Assembly (NCBI RefSeq): GCF_003751225.1
Contig: NZ_RJKE01000001.1
Coordinates: forward strand, 5,580,001-5,644,000
Source of the DNA: Actinocorallia herbida
GTDB lineage: Bacteria; Actinomycetota; Actinomycetes; Streptosporangiales; Streptosporangiaceae
Reading direction: 5' to 3'
DNA length: 64,000 bases
The position numbers and the translations under genes were made by a program. Of this stretch, positions 7,663 through 15,959 are shown in pieces. Numbering within the stretch: position 1 is the stretch's first letter; each line of letters begins with the position of its first letter. The notes under the pieces were generated by a model. That model was given only the letters and a program-made list of their open reading frames with translations, had not been told where the DNA came from and did not search any database.

Positions 7663-9054
7663 TCAGCCCACCGCGACGGTCTGCACCGCGCCGCCCGTCC
7701 CGTCGACGAGCAGTATTCGGGTCGCCGGGTCCCACCGGGCGGAGGCGGTGCTCGTGATCTTCGGGTCGGCGCCGAAGGACGGCGGGAGCCAGATCTCGGT
7801 GGGTCCGGTCGCCCCGTTGGACCGCCAGGAGAGCGTGAACTTCACGGCGGTCGCCTTGATCGACACGGGGAGGCCGGCGATCGCCCGTGGGTAGGGGCGG
7901 GCCATGACCCGTCCGATCCGGGTGAGACCGTTCTCGTCGATGGGGCCCACGCCGGTGTCGATGCCGGTGCCGTCGGTCGCGGTGTCATTGGACCAGTAGG
8001 CCCAGCCGATCCTCAGGTCGTCGGCGAACGTCAGCCAGTCGCCGGTGTAGTCGGCCGCGCCGGGAACGGACGCGCCGATCGCGCCTACCTCGCCCAGCCA
8101 CAGGGGCCGGCCGAGGTCGCGGGACAAGGCCGTCATGCTCAGGCGCCATGCGACGAATTCGGCCTGGACGGCGCTCTTGGTGAGCCCCGTGTAGGAACGG
8201 TTCACGTAGAGCGCGGCGGGATAGAAGTGCGGCGCCAGGGCGATGCGGTCGCCGAGGAGGCGGCCGAGGCTGCTGGGGGTGCCCTGCCCGACGCCGACGG
8301 CCTGCGGTTCCACGAAGATCCAGGTACCGTCGTCGACCTCGCGGATCGCGTCGATGATCCGCTGATAGAACGGGGTCAGGACGGGGCCTTCGAAGAAGCC
8401 GAACTGGCGGCTCCCGCCGAACGGCTCGTTCATCAGGTCGTAGCCGAGGACGGCGGGATCGTCCTTGAACCGGTCGGCGACGTGCCGCCACATCGCGGTG
8501 TAGCGCTCGCCCAGTTCCGGATGGGCACCGGTGTGGTTCCAGAAGTTGTCGTACGCGCGCAGGACGGCGGGCTGGAGGAGGCTGAGGAACCAGGGCTTCT
8601 GCGGGGTGCAGGACAGGCCGTCGGTGATCGTGGCCCACGCGGGAGCGCCGTTGCCCTGCCCCTGGCAGGCGGCGGGACCGTACAGGTCCTGGTGCATGTC
8701 GAGGACGACGTGGATGCCCTGCCCGCGATACCAGCGCAACCGTTCCGCGACCGCGTCCAGATACGCCTCGTCGTACACTCCGGGTTCCGGCTCGACGTTC
8801 TTCCACTGGATCAGATACCGGACGATGTTCGAGCCGAGCAGTTCCCGCTCGCGGGCGACGTCCGCCTCCCCGATCCACGGCAGGCCGCCCGCCCCTTTGG
8901 CGCTGCTCGCGGTGTTCAACCCGTGCAGGATCAGAACCCGACCCTGCTCATCGGTGATGTAGGAGGACTCCTGAGCCGCGTGCGCGGCCGTCCCGGGAAC
9001 CGCCGGCACAGCGGTGAGCAACGCACAAGCCATCACCATCCGCCGCAGGCGCAC
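7663..9054 (-). CDS. Secreted glycoside hydrolase family 5 enzyme, endoglycoceramidase-like
   Basis: A 463-residue exported enzyme. Residues 1-27 are a Sec signal peptide (RRMV, hydrophobic core, AHA cleavage site). The GH5 TIM barrel follows. VVLDMHQDLYG (117-126) is typical of the endoglycoceramidase subfamily, the acid/base Glu is E210 in YDLMNEPFGG, and the nucleophile Glu is E322 in LWLGEVGAIG. A C-terminal beta-rich domain of about 85 residues follows, as in endoglycoceramidases. Activity on glycosphingolipids or related glycolipids is inferred. The gene stands alone and converges with the TetR gene at 6933. Confidence 0.8.
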   Translation of the reverse strand: MRLRRMVMACALLTAVPAVPGTAAHAAQESSYITDEQGRVLILHGLNTASSAKGAGGLPWIGEADVARERELLGSNIVRYLIQWKNVEPEPGVYDEAYLDAVAERLRWYRGQGIHVVLDMHQDLYGPAACQGQGNGAPAWATITDGLSCTPQKPWFLSLLQPAVLRAYDNFWNHTGAHPELGERYTAMWRHVADRFKDDPAVLGYDLMNEPFGGSRQFGFFEGPVLTPFYQRIIDAIREVDDGTWIFVEPQAVGVGQGTPSSLGRLLGDRIALAPHFYPAALYVNRSYTGLTKSAVQAEFVAWRLSMTALSRDLGRPLWLGEVGAIGASVPGAADYTGDWLTFADDLRIGWAYWSNDTATDGTGIDTGVGPIDENGLTRIGRVMARPYPRAIAGLPVSIKATAVKFTLSWRSNGATGPTEIWLPPSFGADPKITSTASARWDPATRILLVDGTGGAVQTVAVG

Positions 9055-9191
9055 GATCGACCTCCTCAGGCCCGGGACCTCTCCGGAGGATCACCTTCCC
9101 GCCCCGCTCTGTAAAGGCCCAACCGGCTCTCGACGGTTCGGACTCGTTGCGGTGCGGGTTGGGTGGGTCCCTGTGCGCTGCTCGGCTCTCC

Positions 9192-10172
9192 TCAACGCGG
9201 CCAGTGGGAGTCCGTGAAGAGGCGGATCTGCCGGTCGAGTGCCGCGTCCTCGGGCGCCGTGCCGAAGAAGCCGCCGTGCGGCGCGGCTTCGACGAGGTGG
9301 AGGTCGGCGGGCACCCCGGCTTCGCGCAGCGCGCGGTGCATGCGGGCGGCGTTGGACAGGAAGACGTCGCGGGTGCCCGCGCTGAGGAAGGTCGACGGAA
9401 AGCCCTTGGTGAAGTCGCCGAAGAGCGGAGACACGTACGGGTCGGTGAGGTCGTGGCCGTCGGCGTACAGGAGATTGACGGGCATCAGGCTGAGGTGGCC
9501 GACGATGTCGACGGGCGCGAGGGTCTGGAAGGAGTCCCCCGACTCAGTCAGGTCGAGTTCGGGCGTGAGGAGCACCGCCGCCGCGGGCAGCGGCAGCCCC
9601 TCGTCCCGCGCCCGCAGCAGGAGGGCCGCCGCGAGGTTGGCTCCCGCCGAGCCTCCTCCGACGATCACCTGGTCGGGGCTGTGGCGGTCCAGGAGAGCGC
9701 GGTAGGCGGCGACGCAGTCGTCGAGTGACGCGGGGTAAGGGTGGTCCGGCGCCATCCGGTAGTCCACCGCCCACACCCGGGCCCCGACCTGACCGGCCGT
9801 GGCGACGCCGTTGAGTCTGCAGGGCACGCCACCGCCCTGGATGAGGGCGCCGCCGTGGATGTCGAGATAGACCCGCTGATCGTCGGGGGAGATCCCGTGC
9901 GGGGTGATGGAGTACACCGGCACGCCGTTCGCGTCGATCTCTTCGACCTCGGCGCCCACCCGGGAGGCGCGCATCTCGAACATCGCCTGCATCGCCGCGT
10001 CCGTCTCGGCGATGGCCGCGCGCCACGCGTCGAGATCGGTCAAGGGCGGGTAGGGCCGCGAGGGCATCCGCCCCTGGGCGAGGAATGCCTGTGCCTCGGG
10101 GCTGACCGACGCGGGCACGCGGACCTCACGTGCGGGTAGGTGCAGGTTCCGGGATGTTTCTTCAGCAGCCAT
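9192..10172 (-). CDS. Alpha/beta hydrolase, HSL-family esterase (paralogue 1)
   Basis: A 326-residue esterase of the hormone-sensitive-lipase family. It has the oxyanion motif HGGALIQGGG, the nucleophile elbow GGGSAGANLA, Asp in SAGTRDVF and His in EAAPHGGF. The start MAAEETS at 10172 has GAGGAC upstream, and a longer reading frame beyond it is Pro/Arg-rich and unlikely. It shares its N-terminus (VPAREVRVPASVS) and most of its length with the esterases at 10391 and 13662. It is divergent from the second one across a 218-base promoter region holding two copies of a 16-base motif. It probably acts on small or medium esters or lactones of a catabolic substrate. Confidence 0.85.
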   Translation of the reverse strand: MAAEETSRNLHLPAREVRVPASVSPEAQAFLAQGRMPSRPYPPLTDLDAWRAAIAETDAAMQAMFEMRASRVGAEVEEIDANGVPVYSITPHGISPDDQRVYLDIHGGALIQGGGVPCRLNGVATAGQVGARVWAVDYRMAPDHPYPASLDDCVAAYRALLDRHSPDQVIVGGGSAGANLAAALLLRARDEGLPLPAAAVLLTPELDLTESGDSFQTLAPVDIVGHLSLMPVNLLYADGHDLTDPYVSPLFGDFTKGFPSTFLSAGTRDVFLSNAARMHRALREAGVPADLHLVEAAPHGGFFGTAPEDAALDRQIRLFTDSHWPR

Positions 10173-10222
10173 GCCGTCCTCGCTTTCCACTGGGACGCCG
10201 AGCATCGGCCCCGAACCCGGAT

Positions 10223-10274
10223 CCCGGCCACCCCCGGATGGGGGTGGCCGGGCGTACCACCCTCTTTCAGGAGT
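10223..10274. promoter_or_regulatory. Two copies of a 16-bp dyad, one inside a strong hairpin
   Basis: ACCCCCGGATGGGGGT (10230-10245) is the centre of a perfect inverted repeat with 13-base arms at 10223-10235 and 10240-10252. ACCCTCTTTCAGGAGT (10259-10274) is a second, related site. Both lie between the divergent esterase genes (starts 10172 and 10391). Related 16-mers occur at 14883-14898 and 15867-15882 before functionally linked genes. A shared regulator, possibly the GAF-LuxR protein at 11467, is inferred. Confidence 0.5.
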
Positions 10275-10390
10275 AGCGACGCGATGAGCGCTCGACGAAT
10301 CCTGGCGGAGATCCCGTTGGACCCCGGAGGGGCACGCCACCCGGTCCCGCGCGGACGATCCCATCCCGAAGTGAGAGCCCGAGGAGACCC

Positions 10391-11395
10391 GTGGAGAACG
10401 CAGAAACCGGACCGGTGCTGCGCGTACCGGCCCGTGAGATTCCGATCCCCGTGGGATTGAGCCCGCAGGCGCAGGCGCAACTGGCCCACCCCGGCCCCGC
10501 CAACCCGGAGTGGCCGCCGCTCGACGACGTCGACGCCTGGCGCGCGGTCGTCGCGCGGATGGACGAGGGCGGCCTCGCCGGTCTGCGCATGATGGCCGAC
10601 CAGGTGGAGGCCGACGTCGAGGAGATCGACGTCGACGGGGTGCGTGTCCACGTCATCACCCCGCGCGACGTCGTGGACGACGCCGTCTACCTGGAGGTTC
10701 ATGGCGGCGCCCTGCTGTGGGGAGGCGGGCAGAGCTGCGCCGCCATGGGGCGGATCATGGCGGGCCTGGTGCGGGCGAAGGTCTGGGCGGTCGACTACCG
10801 GATGCCGCCGGACCATCCCTACCCCGCGGGCGTCGACGACTGCCTGACCGCCTACCGGGCCCTGCTGCGCGAACACCCGCCGGAGCGGATCATCGTGGGC
10901 GGGGCGTCCGCGGGCGGGAACCTCGCTCCCGCGATGGTCCTGCGCGCCCGGGACGAGGGGCTGCCGCTGCCCGCCGCGGTCGTGCTGATGACCCCTGAAC
11001 TCGATCTCACCGAGTCCGGGGACACCTTCAGCACCCTTCTGGGCGTCGACACCGCGCTCACCTCGCGGCTGATGCCCGCGAACCTCCTCTACGCGGGCGG
11101 CCACGACCTCACCGACCCGTACGTGTCGCCGCTCTTCGGCGACTTCACCAAGGGCTTCCCGCCCACCTTCCTGCAGAGCGGCACCCGCGACCTGTTCCTG
11201 TCCAACACCGTCCGCATGCACCGCGCTCTGCGCTCCGCCGGGATAGCCGCCGACCTGCACGTCTTCGAGGCGGCGACGCACGTGATGTTCATGTTCGCGC
11301 CCGAGGCCGAGGACCGCACCCGGGAACTCCGCGCGTTCGTCGACGGACGCTGGGGACGCGGGAACGACGGCCCGGGGAGCGCGGCAGACCGATAG
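10391..11395 (+). CDS. Alpha/beta hydrolase, HSL-family esterase (paralogue 2)
   Basis: A 334-residue esterase closely related to the one at 9192. It has HGGALLWGGG for the oxyanion hole, GGASAGGNLA around the nucleophile Ser, Asp in SGTRDLF and His in EAATHVMF. The GTG start at 10391 follows GAGGAG with good spacing. It shares the long stretch HDLTDPYVSPLFGDFTKGFP with its divergent neighbour, which suggests a tandem or inverted duplication. It ends before a shared terminator with the regulator at 11467. Substrate not known. Confidence 0.85.
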   Translation: MENAETGPVLRVPAREIPIPVGLSPQAQAQLAHPGPANPEWPPLDDVDAWRAVVARMDEGGLAGLRMMADQVEADVEEIDVDGVRVHVITPRDVVDDAVYLEVHGGALLWGGGQSCAAMGRIMAGLVRAKVWAVDYRMPPDHPYPAGVDDCLTAYRALLREHPPERIIVGGASAGGNLAPAMVLRARDEGLPLPAAVVLMTPELDLTESGDTFSTLLGVDTALTSRLMPANLLYAGGHDLTDPYVSPLFGDFTKGFPPTFLQSGTRDLFLSNTVRMHRALRSAGIAADLHVFEAATHVMFMFAPEAEDRTRELRAFVDGRWGRGNDGPGSAADR

Positions 11396-11409
11396 CGCCT
11401 ACCGCGGAG

Positions 11410-11440
11410 CCTCCCACGCCCGGCGGTCCGGCGCGGGAGG
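11410..11440. terminator. Bidirectional terminator hairpin
   Basis: CCTCCCACGCC (11410-11420) pairs with GGCGCGGGAGG (11430-11440) with one mismatch around a 9-base loop. It sits between the convergent esterase (ends 11395) and LuxR-type regulator (ends 11467). Confidence 0.55.
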
Positions 11441-11466
11441 TCTCCCCCTGCGACGGGGCGTGCCGG

Positions 11467-12366
11467 TCAGGGGATCTGGCCGGTACGGCGGGCGAGGATG
11501 GCCGCCTCCAGACGGGTCGCGGCCCCGAGCTTGCGCATCGCCGACTTCATGTAGCTCTTGATCGTGCCGGGGCTGAGGCCGAGCGCCTCGCCGATCTGCT
11601 GGTTGGTGAGTCCGCGGGAGGCGAGCGCGACGGCGTCGCGCTCGCGACGGCTGAGCGTGCTCAGGCCCGGTGCGTCGGCCTCGCCGTCCAGCAGCCGACC
11701 GCCGATGCGCAGGATCTCCGCCTGGACCGCGGCGTCGGAGACGCGTCCGGCGAGTGTCCGCAGGTCGCCGTAGGTGTCGCGGATCCGCTCCCGCATCCGG
11801 AGGGTCGCGGCGGTCTCGGCGGGGTCGGTGAATCCCGCCTCCATCGCCGAGAGCACGGCGAGGCGCTGCTCCAGCGCACGCACTTCACCGGCCATGGCGT
11901 CCTGGATCCGGCCACCGATCTCTCGCGCCTCGCGGAAGGCGCCGTACACCACGGCCACCGGCCTCCGTCCGACGATCACGGGGGCGGCGACCATCGCATG
12001 CAGTCCTTCCGCGCTGATGAATCTGTCGTACCGGTGGGTGATCCTCGGCGAGGTCAGGTAATCGCCGACCGCGATGCTCCGGGAGAGCTCGACGGCCCGG
12101 CCCCCGAGACCGTGGCCGGACTCCACCTCGACACCCCGCAGGGCGCCTGCGGTCGGGCCTTCGAAGAGCGAGAGCCGCACGGCGCCGGATTCCGCCATCT
12201 GCCCGGCGAAGGCGAGCGAGACGTCGGTGCGGCGTTTGATCATCCGGAGCGAAGCCTCGAGTTGTTCCAAGACCGCCGTGGGCGGGAGAAACGCCTCCTG
12301 CGCCCGCTCCTGGGCGCAGGGACGCTTCTCCGCCTTCATGTGAGGTACGCCACTTCCAGGGGACAT
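11467..12366 (-). CDS. GAF domain LuxR-type transcriptional regulator
   Basis: A 299-residue regulator. The middle (about 45-165) is a GAF-like sensor domain (GLGGRAVELSRSIAVGDYL, then VAAPVIVGRRPVAVVYGAFR). The C-terminus is a LuxR/NarL helix-turn-helix with LSRRERDAVALASRGLTNQQ and IGEALGLSPGTIKSYMKSAM (about 235-275). Actinobacterial proteins of this design often control catabolic operons. It lies between esterase paralogues and downstream of the alcohol dehydrogenase, so it is the best candidate for the factor binding the 16-base motif seen at 10230, 10259, 14883 and 15867. Two Met codons near the start (1 and 10) are both possible. Confidence 0.85.
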   Translation of the reverse strand: MSPGSGVPHMKAEKRPCAQERAQEAFLPPTAVLEQLEASLRMIKRRTDVSLAFAGQMAESGAVRLSLFEGPTAGALRGVEVESGHGLGGRAVELSRSIAVGDYLTSPRITHRYDRFISAEGLHAMVAAPVIVGRRPVAVVYGAFREAREIGGRIQDAMAGEVRALEQRLAVLSAMEAGFTDPAETAATLRMRERIRDTYGDLRTLAGRVSDAAVQAEILRIGGRLLDGEADAPGLSTLSRRERDAVALASRGLTNQQIGEALGLSPGTIKSYMKSAMRKLGAATRLEAAILARRTGQIP

Positions 12367-12442
12367 GGCTGCATTCTAGGAGCCCTCCGCGCCCAAAAGG
12401 CAAGTGCTCATCTCGATAGGTCGACGACCATCGCAGGATCAC

Positions 12443-12483
12443 CCGTAAGGCCTTCGGCGACGATTCCCCGAAAGGCCTTACGG
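12443..12483 (-). terminator. Strong hairpin terminator after the alcohol dehydrogenase
   Basis: CCGTAAGGCCTT pairs with AAGGCCTTACGG over 12 perfect bases, extended by CGG/CCG after a one-base bulge. It lies downstream of the dehydrogenase gene (ends 12560) and upstream of the regulator gene (start 12366), both on the minus strand. It likely separates their transcripts. Confidence 0.65.
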
Positions 12484-12559
12484 TGCCGGTCCCCCACACC
12501 GCCGACCGTCATGCGACCGCACGTCGCGGGCCGGACCGGGCGATCACCTCAGAAGCGAC

Positions 12560-13576
12560 TCACTCGAAGGTGACCACGACCTTGTCCGTCGCACCCGGGC
12601 GGCCCGCGAGGTCGAAAGCCCGCTCCACCTCGGAGAAGGGGATCAGGTCGCTCACGATCGCGGAGCAGGCGTCGGTGTTGGCCGCGATGTCGTCGATGAC
12701 CGAGAACATCTCGGTGGGATGCCCCATCGAGTGGACGATCGTCAGTTCCGAGGGGATCAGCATCTGGAAGTCCACCGGGAACGGATCCCGATGGATGGCG
12801 ACGATGCCGAGGACGGCGCCGAGCTTGGGTCCCGCGAACACCGTGCGGAGCACGTCGGGAACGCCCGCGGCGTCCAGATAGAGGTCGGTCCCGGGCAGCC
12901 CGGTGCGGCCGAAGGCGTCCGTCCCCTCCCCGTGGAGTTCGACCAGACGCGCCCGTACGTCCTGCTCGGCGGAATTGATGACCGCGTCCGCGCCCAGCGC
13001 GAGCGCCTTGTCCAGCCTGTTGGGCTGCACATCGGCGACGACCACGTGCGACACACCGTGGTGCTTGAGCGCGAGCAGCGCGCCGAGGCCCACCGGGCCC
13101 GCACCGAAGACGACGGCCTTGTGCTCGGGGCGCGGGTGGGTGCGGTCGACGGACCTGCGGGCGACGGCCAGGGGCTCGGCGAGCGCCGCGACGTGCCACG
13201 GCACATGCTCGGGGAAGACGGCGACGTTCACCCCCGGAGCGGCTTCACGGACCAGCAGGTACTCGCTGAGCGCCCCCTGCGGGCCTCCCCCGCCGGTGAT
13301 CGAGTCGGTCACCAGAGTCGGGTCGATCACCACGCGGTCACCCGGACGCAGGCCGGACGTCTCGGCGCCGACCTCGACGATCTCGCCCGCCGGCTCATGC
13401 CCCATCGGGGTCGCGCTCGCACCGGCCGGAATGCCGCCCTCGGCGAGCGCGTGCGGGTCCGCGCCGCAGATGCCGCAGGCCTTCATCTTCACCAGGACGT
13501 CCCTCGGACCCACCTGAGGGATGGGCACTTCGGCGATTTCGAGCTTGCCGGGGCCGGTCACGATGACGCTCTTCAT
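12560..13576 (-). CDS. Medium-chain (zinc-type) alcohol dehydrogenase
   Basis: A 338-residue MDR protein. The catalytic zinc ligands are visible as C34 in ACGICGAD and the GHE motif (59-61). The Rossmann fold starts at VVFGAGPVGLGALLALK (about 154). The four-cysteine structural zinc loop of classical ADHs is absent: the equivalent stretch has none of those cysteines. It therefore belongs with the zinc-lobe-less threonine/sorbitol-type relatives or has lost that site. It follows the third esterase by 85 bases on the same strand, suggesting hydrolysis of an ester followed by oxidation of the released alcohol. Confidence 0.8.
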   Translation of the reverse strand: MKSVIVTGPGKLEIAEVPIPQVGPRDVLVKMKACGICGADPHALAEGGIPAGASATPMGHEPAGEIVEVGAETSGLRPGDRVVIDPTLVTDSITGGGGPQGALSEYLLVREAAPGVNVAVFPEHVPWHVAALAEPLAVARRSVDRTHPRPEHKAVVFGAGPVGLGALLALKHHGVSHVVVADVQPNRLDKALALGADAVINSAEQDVRARLVELHGEGTDAFGRTGLPGTDLYLDAAGVPDVLRTVFAGPKLGAVLGIVAIHRDPFPVDFQMLIPSELTIVHSMGHPTEMFSVIDDIAANTDACSAIVSDLIPFSEVERAFDLAGRPGATDKVVVTFE

Positions 13577-13661
13577 TCACTGTTCCTGTTCGTACGGGCT
13601 CGTGACCGCGCCTTCGCGGCCACGAGGTCGTGCGCCGGCCGTTCCCGGCGAAGCCTGCGGG

Positions 13662-14681
13662 TCATTCGGAGCTCGCCGAAGGCCAGTGCCGCTCGGCGAA
13701 CGCGCGCACCTCTCGGGCACGTTCGTGGTCTTCCGGTGCGAGGCCGAGGAACATGGCGTGCGGCGCGGCCTCGAACACGTGCAGGTCCGCGGGCACGCCG
13801 GCCGCGAGGAGCCTGCGGTGCAGCCGGACGGTGTCCGACAGGAGGAAGTCGCGGGTGCCGCTGGTCAGGATGGCCGGGGGAAAACCCTTGCCGAAGTCGG
13901 CGAACAGCGGCGACAGATACGGGTTCCGCAGGTCGTGGCCGTTGGAGTACAGCTGGAAGATGGGGCCCAGTTCGTCCACGAAGGAGGTGTCCACTCCCTT
14001 GTTGGTCGCGTAGGTGTCGCCGACGGCGGTGAGGTCGGCGGGCACGGTCTCCACCACGGCCGCGGCAGGCAGGGGAAGTCCCTCGTCCCGTGCTCGCAGA
14101 AGCAGCGCGACCGCGAGGTTGGCGCCCGCCGAGACTCCGCCGACGATGATCTCCTCGGGCGAGTACTCCTCCAGAAGTCTCCGGTAGGCGGTCAGGCAGT
14201 CGTCCAGGGGCGCCGGGAAGGGGTGGTCGGGCAGCATCCGGTAGTCGACCGCCCACACGCGCGCACCGATCGCACCCGCCGTCATCGCGGCCCCGAGCCG
14301 GCAGAGATCTCCGCCGCCGCCGATCCAGGCACCGCCGTGGATGGCGAGATAGACCCGGCGGTCATCGGGCGCGGCTCCCTCGGGGACGGCGGTGTGGATC
14401 CGGACCCCGTCGACGTCGATGACCTCGGTCCGGGCGCCGACACCGGTCTCGGCGGTGCCGAAACACGAGGCCACCATCGGGCCGGGCGCCTCCGCCGGCA
14501 CCATGGCGGCCTTCTCGGCGACCAGGGCACGCCAGGCCTCCAGGTCTTCCACGGGCGGCCACTGCGTGGGCGGCTGCAGCACCCCCATCGCCAGGAGGCC
14601 CGCGGCCTCCTGGCTCACCGATCCGGGCACGGGAATGTCACGGGCGGGCACGTGCAGGGCGGGTGCGGCCTGGTCACTCAT
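13662..14681 (-). CDS. Alpha/beta hydrolase, HSL-family esterase (paralogue 3)
   Basis: A 339-residue esterase with HGGAWIGGGG (oxyanion hole), GGVSAGANLAVA (nucleophile Ser), Asp in SGTRDFL and His in EAAPHAMF. It shares the opening VPARDIPVPGSVS and the block WAVDYRMLPDHPFPAPLDDC with the other two esterases but is more diverged in the middle. The ATG at 14681 is preferred to an overlapping GTG at 14684 because GGAGGAG is then better spaced. It is probably co-transcribed with the alcohol dehydrogenase. Its promoter region carries a copy of the 16-base dyad at 14883. Confidence 0.85.
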   Translation of the reverse strand: MSDQAAPALHVPARDIPVPGSVSQEAAGLLAMGVLQPPTQWPPVEDLEAWRALVAEKAAMVPAEAPGPMVASCFGTAETGVGARTEVIDVDGVRIHTAVPEGAAPDDRRVYLAIHGGAWIGGGGDLCRLGAAMTAGAIGARVWAVDYRMLPDHPFPAPLDDCLTAYRRLLEEYSPEEIIVGGVSAGANLAVALLLRARDEGLPLPAAAVVETVPADLTAVGDTYATNKGVDTSFVDELGPIFQLYSNGHDLRNPYLSPLFADFGKGFPPAILTSGTRDFLLSDTVRLHRRLLAAGVPADLHVFEAAPHAMFLGLAPEDHERAREVRAFAERHWPSASSE

Positions 14682-14882
14682 CACTGTCTCCTCCTCGATC
14701 CGATCCGCGAGGGATCAGGGGCGGCGGGATCGGCCCGGCCCGTGCCACAGAGATCACGGGACACGGCCGCACCTCAACGCGCATCAGTGCGCGGAAAGGT
14801 CGCGCCACGGAAGCGGGAGCACCGCTCGGGCGCCTGATCACCGCCTCGCACCCAACTATCGGCAGACGACCCCGGACACACC

Positions 14883-14898
14883 ACTCCCGGAAGAGGGT
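14883..14898. promoter_or_regulatory. 16-bp dyad upstream of esterase paralogue 3
   Basis: ACTCCCGGAAGAGGGT. Read on the other strand it is ACCCTCTTCCGGGAGT, which matches the site at 10259 at 14 of 16 positions. It lies about 200 bases before the esterase start in the divergent region shared with the SDR at 15109. Confidence 0.45.
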
Positions 14899-15020
14899 GC
14901 GCGGGCAGGGAGCCGTGGCCTCCCGGCCCTCCGGGCACCGCCCGCGTTCAGGTCGGGTGGAGCCCGTCACGGCGCGACGGTGAGGCCGCCCGTCCCAGTG
15001 CCGCGTCCTTCGGCCACACT

Positions 15021-15084
15021 AACTTGGCCACCGGGTCAACTTGCTGCTAGCTTGGCACCACTAACTTGACCCATGGGTCAAGTT
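15021..15084. promoter_or_regulatory. Paired TetR operators before the SDR gene
   Basis: The right site has the core TTGACCCATGGGTCAA (15066-15081) inside a perfect 22-base palindrome (15063-15084). The left site (15021-15042) has the half-sites AACTTGG and GGGTCAACTT. The centres are 42 bases apart, about four helical turns. The same arrangement flanks the TetR gene at 6933, so the two loci share a regulator. The right palindrome ends only 24 bases before the SDR start codon. Confidence 0.8.
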
Positions 15085-15108
15085 TATCCGGCCGCAAGGA
15101 GAATCCCC

Positions 15109-15864
15109 ATGTCCAAAGTGATCGCCGTCTTCGGCGCCGGCACCGGTCTCGGCGTGTCCGTCGCCCGGCGCTTCGGCCGTGAAGGCTTCCGCGTCGCCCT
15201 GGTGGCGCGTCGCGAGGACCGCCTGGCCGACCTCGTCGCGCGACTGGCGGACGAGGGCGTCGAAGCCGCCGCCTTCCCCGCCGACCTCGCAGAACCCGGC
15301 CAGGCCCACGCCCTCGTCGACGCGATCCGCGCCCATTTCGGCCGGATCGACGTCGTCGAGTACGGGCCGGTCAACCCCGGTCTGACCTTCACCGCCGCGA
15401 CCGCGCTGGAGGCGGCCTACCTGGAGCGGCTCATCCCGCTGCTCCTGCTCACCCCGGTGGAGATCTTCCGGGCCGTGCTGCCCGAGATGATCGAGCGCGG
15501 CGACGGCGCGGTCCTGATGACCACCGGTGCCTCCGCGGCCCAGCCGGTGCCCTACCTCAGCGGCCCGGGCGTCGTCATGGCCGCCGCCCGCAGCTACCTC
15601 TACTCCCTCAACGGCGAACTCGCCGACAAGGGCGTCTACGCCGGCACCCTGTCGGTCGCCGCGGCCATCGACCGCAGCGAAGGGGTCCGGACCGCCGCCG
15701 AGTCGGCCGCCGCCGCCCGCGCCGACGCACCCGACGCGGACCAGCCGTTCGGCGGCGGGCAGTTCCCCGTCGTCGACCCCGACGACCTCGCCGACCTCTA
15801 CTGGGACATGTACACCCGGCGCGACCGCGTCGAGCAGATCCACCCGGCCTGGCCCGGCCTGTAG
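15109..15864 (+). CDS. Atypical short-chain dehydrogenase/reductase
   Basis: A 251-residue protein with an SDR Rossmann motif GAGTGLG (9-15) and an Arg/Asp pattern after strand 2 (ARREDRLADL) suiting NADP. The usual NAG motif is replaced by YGP, and the region where YxxxK should stand reads YLSGPGVVMAAARSY, with no lysine four residues after the tyrosine. Catalysis may therefore differ or the protein may be a binding or regulatory homologue. AAGGAGA precedes the ATG at 15109. It is under the TTGACC-N4-GGTCAA operators and has a broken copy at 6576. Confidence 0.8.
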   Translation: MSKVIAVFGAGTGLGVSVARRFGREGFRVALVARREDRLADLVARLADEGVEAAAFPADLAEPGQAHALVDAIRAHFGRIDVVEYGPVNPGLTFTAATALEAAYLERLIPLLLLTPVEIFRAVLPEMIERGDGAVLMTTGASAAQPVPYLSGPGVVMAAARSYLYSLNGELADKGVYAGTLSVAAAIDRSEGVRTAAESAAAARADAPDADQPFGGGQFPVVDPDDLADLYWDMYTRRDRVEQIHPAWPGL

Positions 15865-15866
15865 GC

Positions 15867-15882
15867 ACCCTCTTCGGAGGGT
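15867..15882. promoter_or_regulatory. 16-bp dyad/hairpin between SDR and CoA ligase genes
   Basis: ACCCTCTTCGGAGGGT is a perfect stem (ACCCTC/GAGGGT) with a TTCG loop, only two bases after the SDR stop codon. It could be a terminator for the SDR gene. It also matches the 16-base motif of the esterase promoters at about 13 of 16 positions and is 78 bases before the ligase start, so it may be an operator instead. Confidence 0.45.
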
Positions 15883-15959
15883 GTCGTAGATCGGTCTTTC
15901 CTGGAATGAAGGTGACGCACACCACTCGCCGAGTGTTCACGATCACCGAGGACCATCGC

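Noticed and set aside
9060-9105. Hairpin ACCTCTCCGGAGGAT before the GH5 gene as another copy of the 16-bp motif
   Set aside because: Shorter, lacks the ACCC/GGGT ends and overlaps the ribosome-site region.
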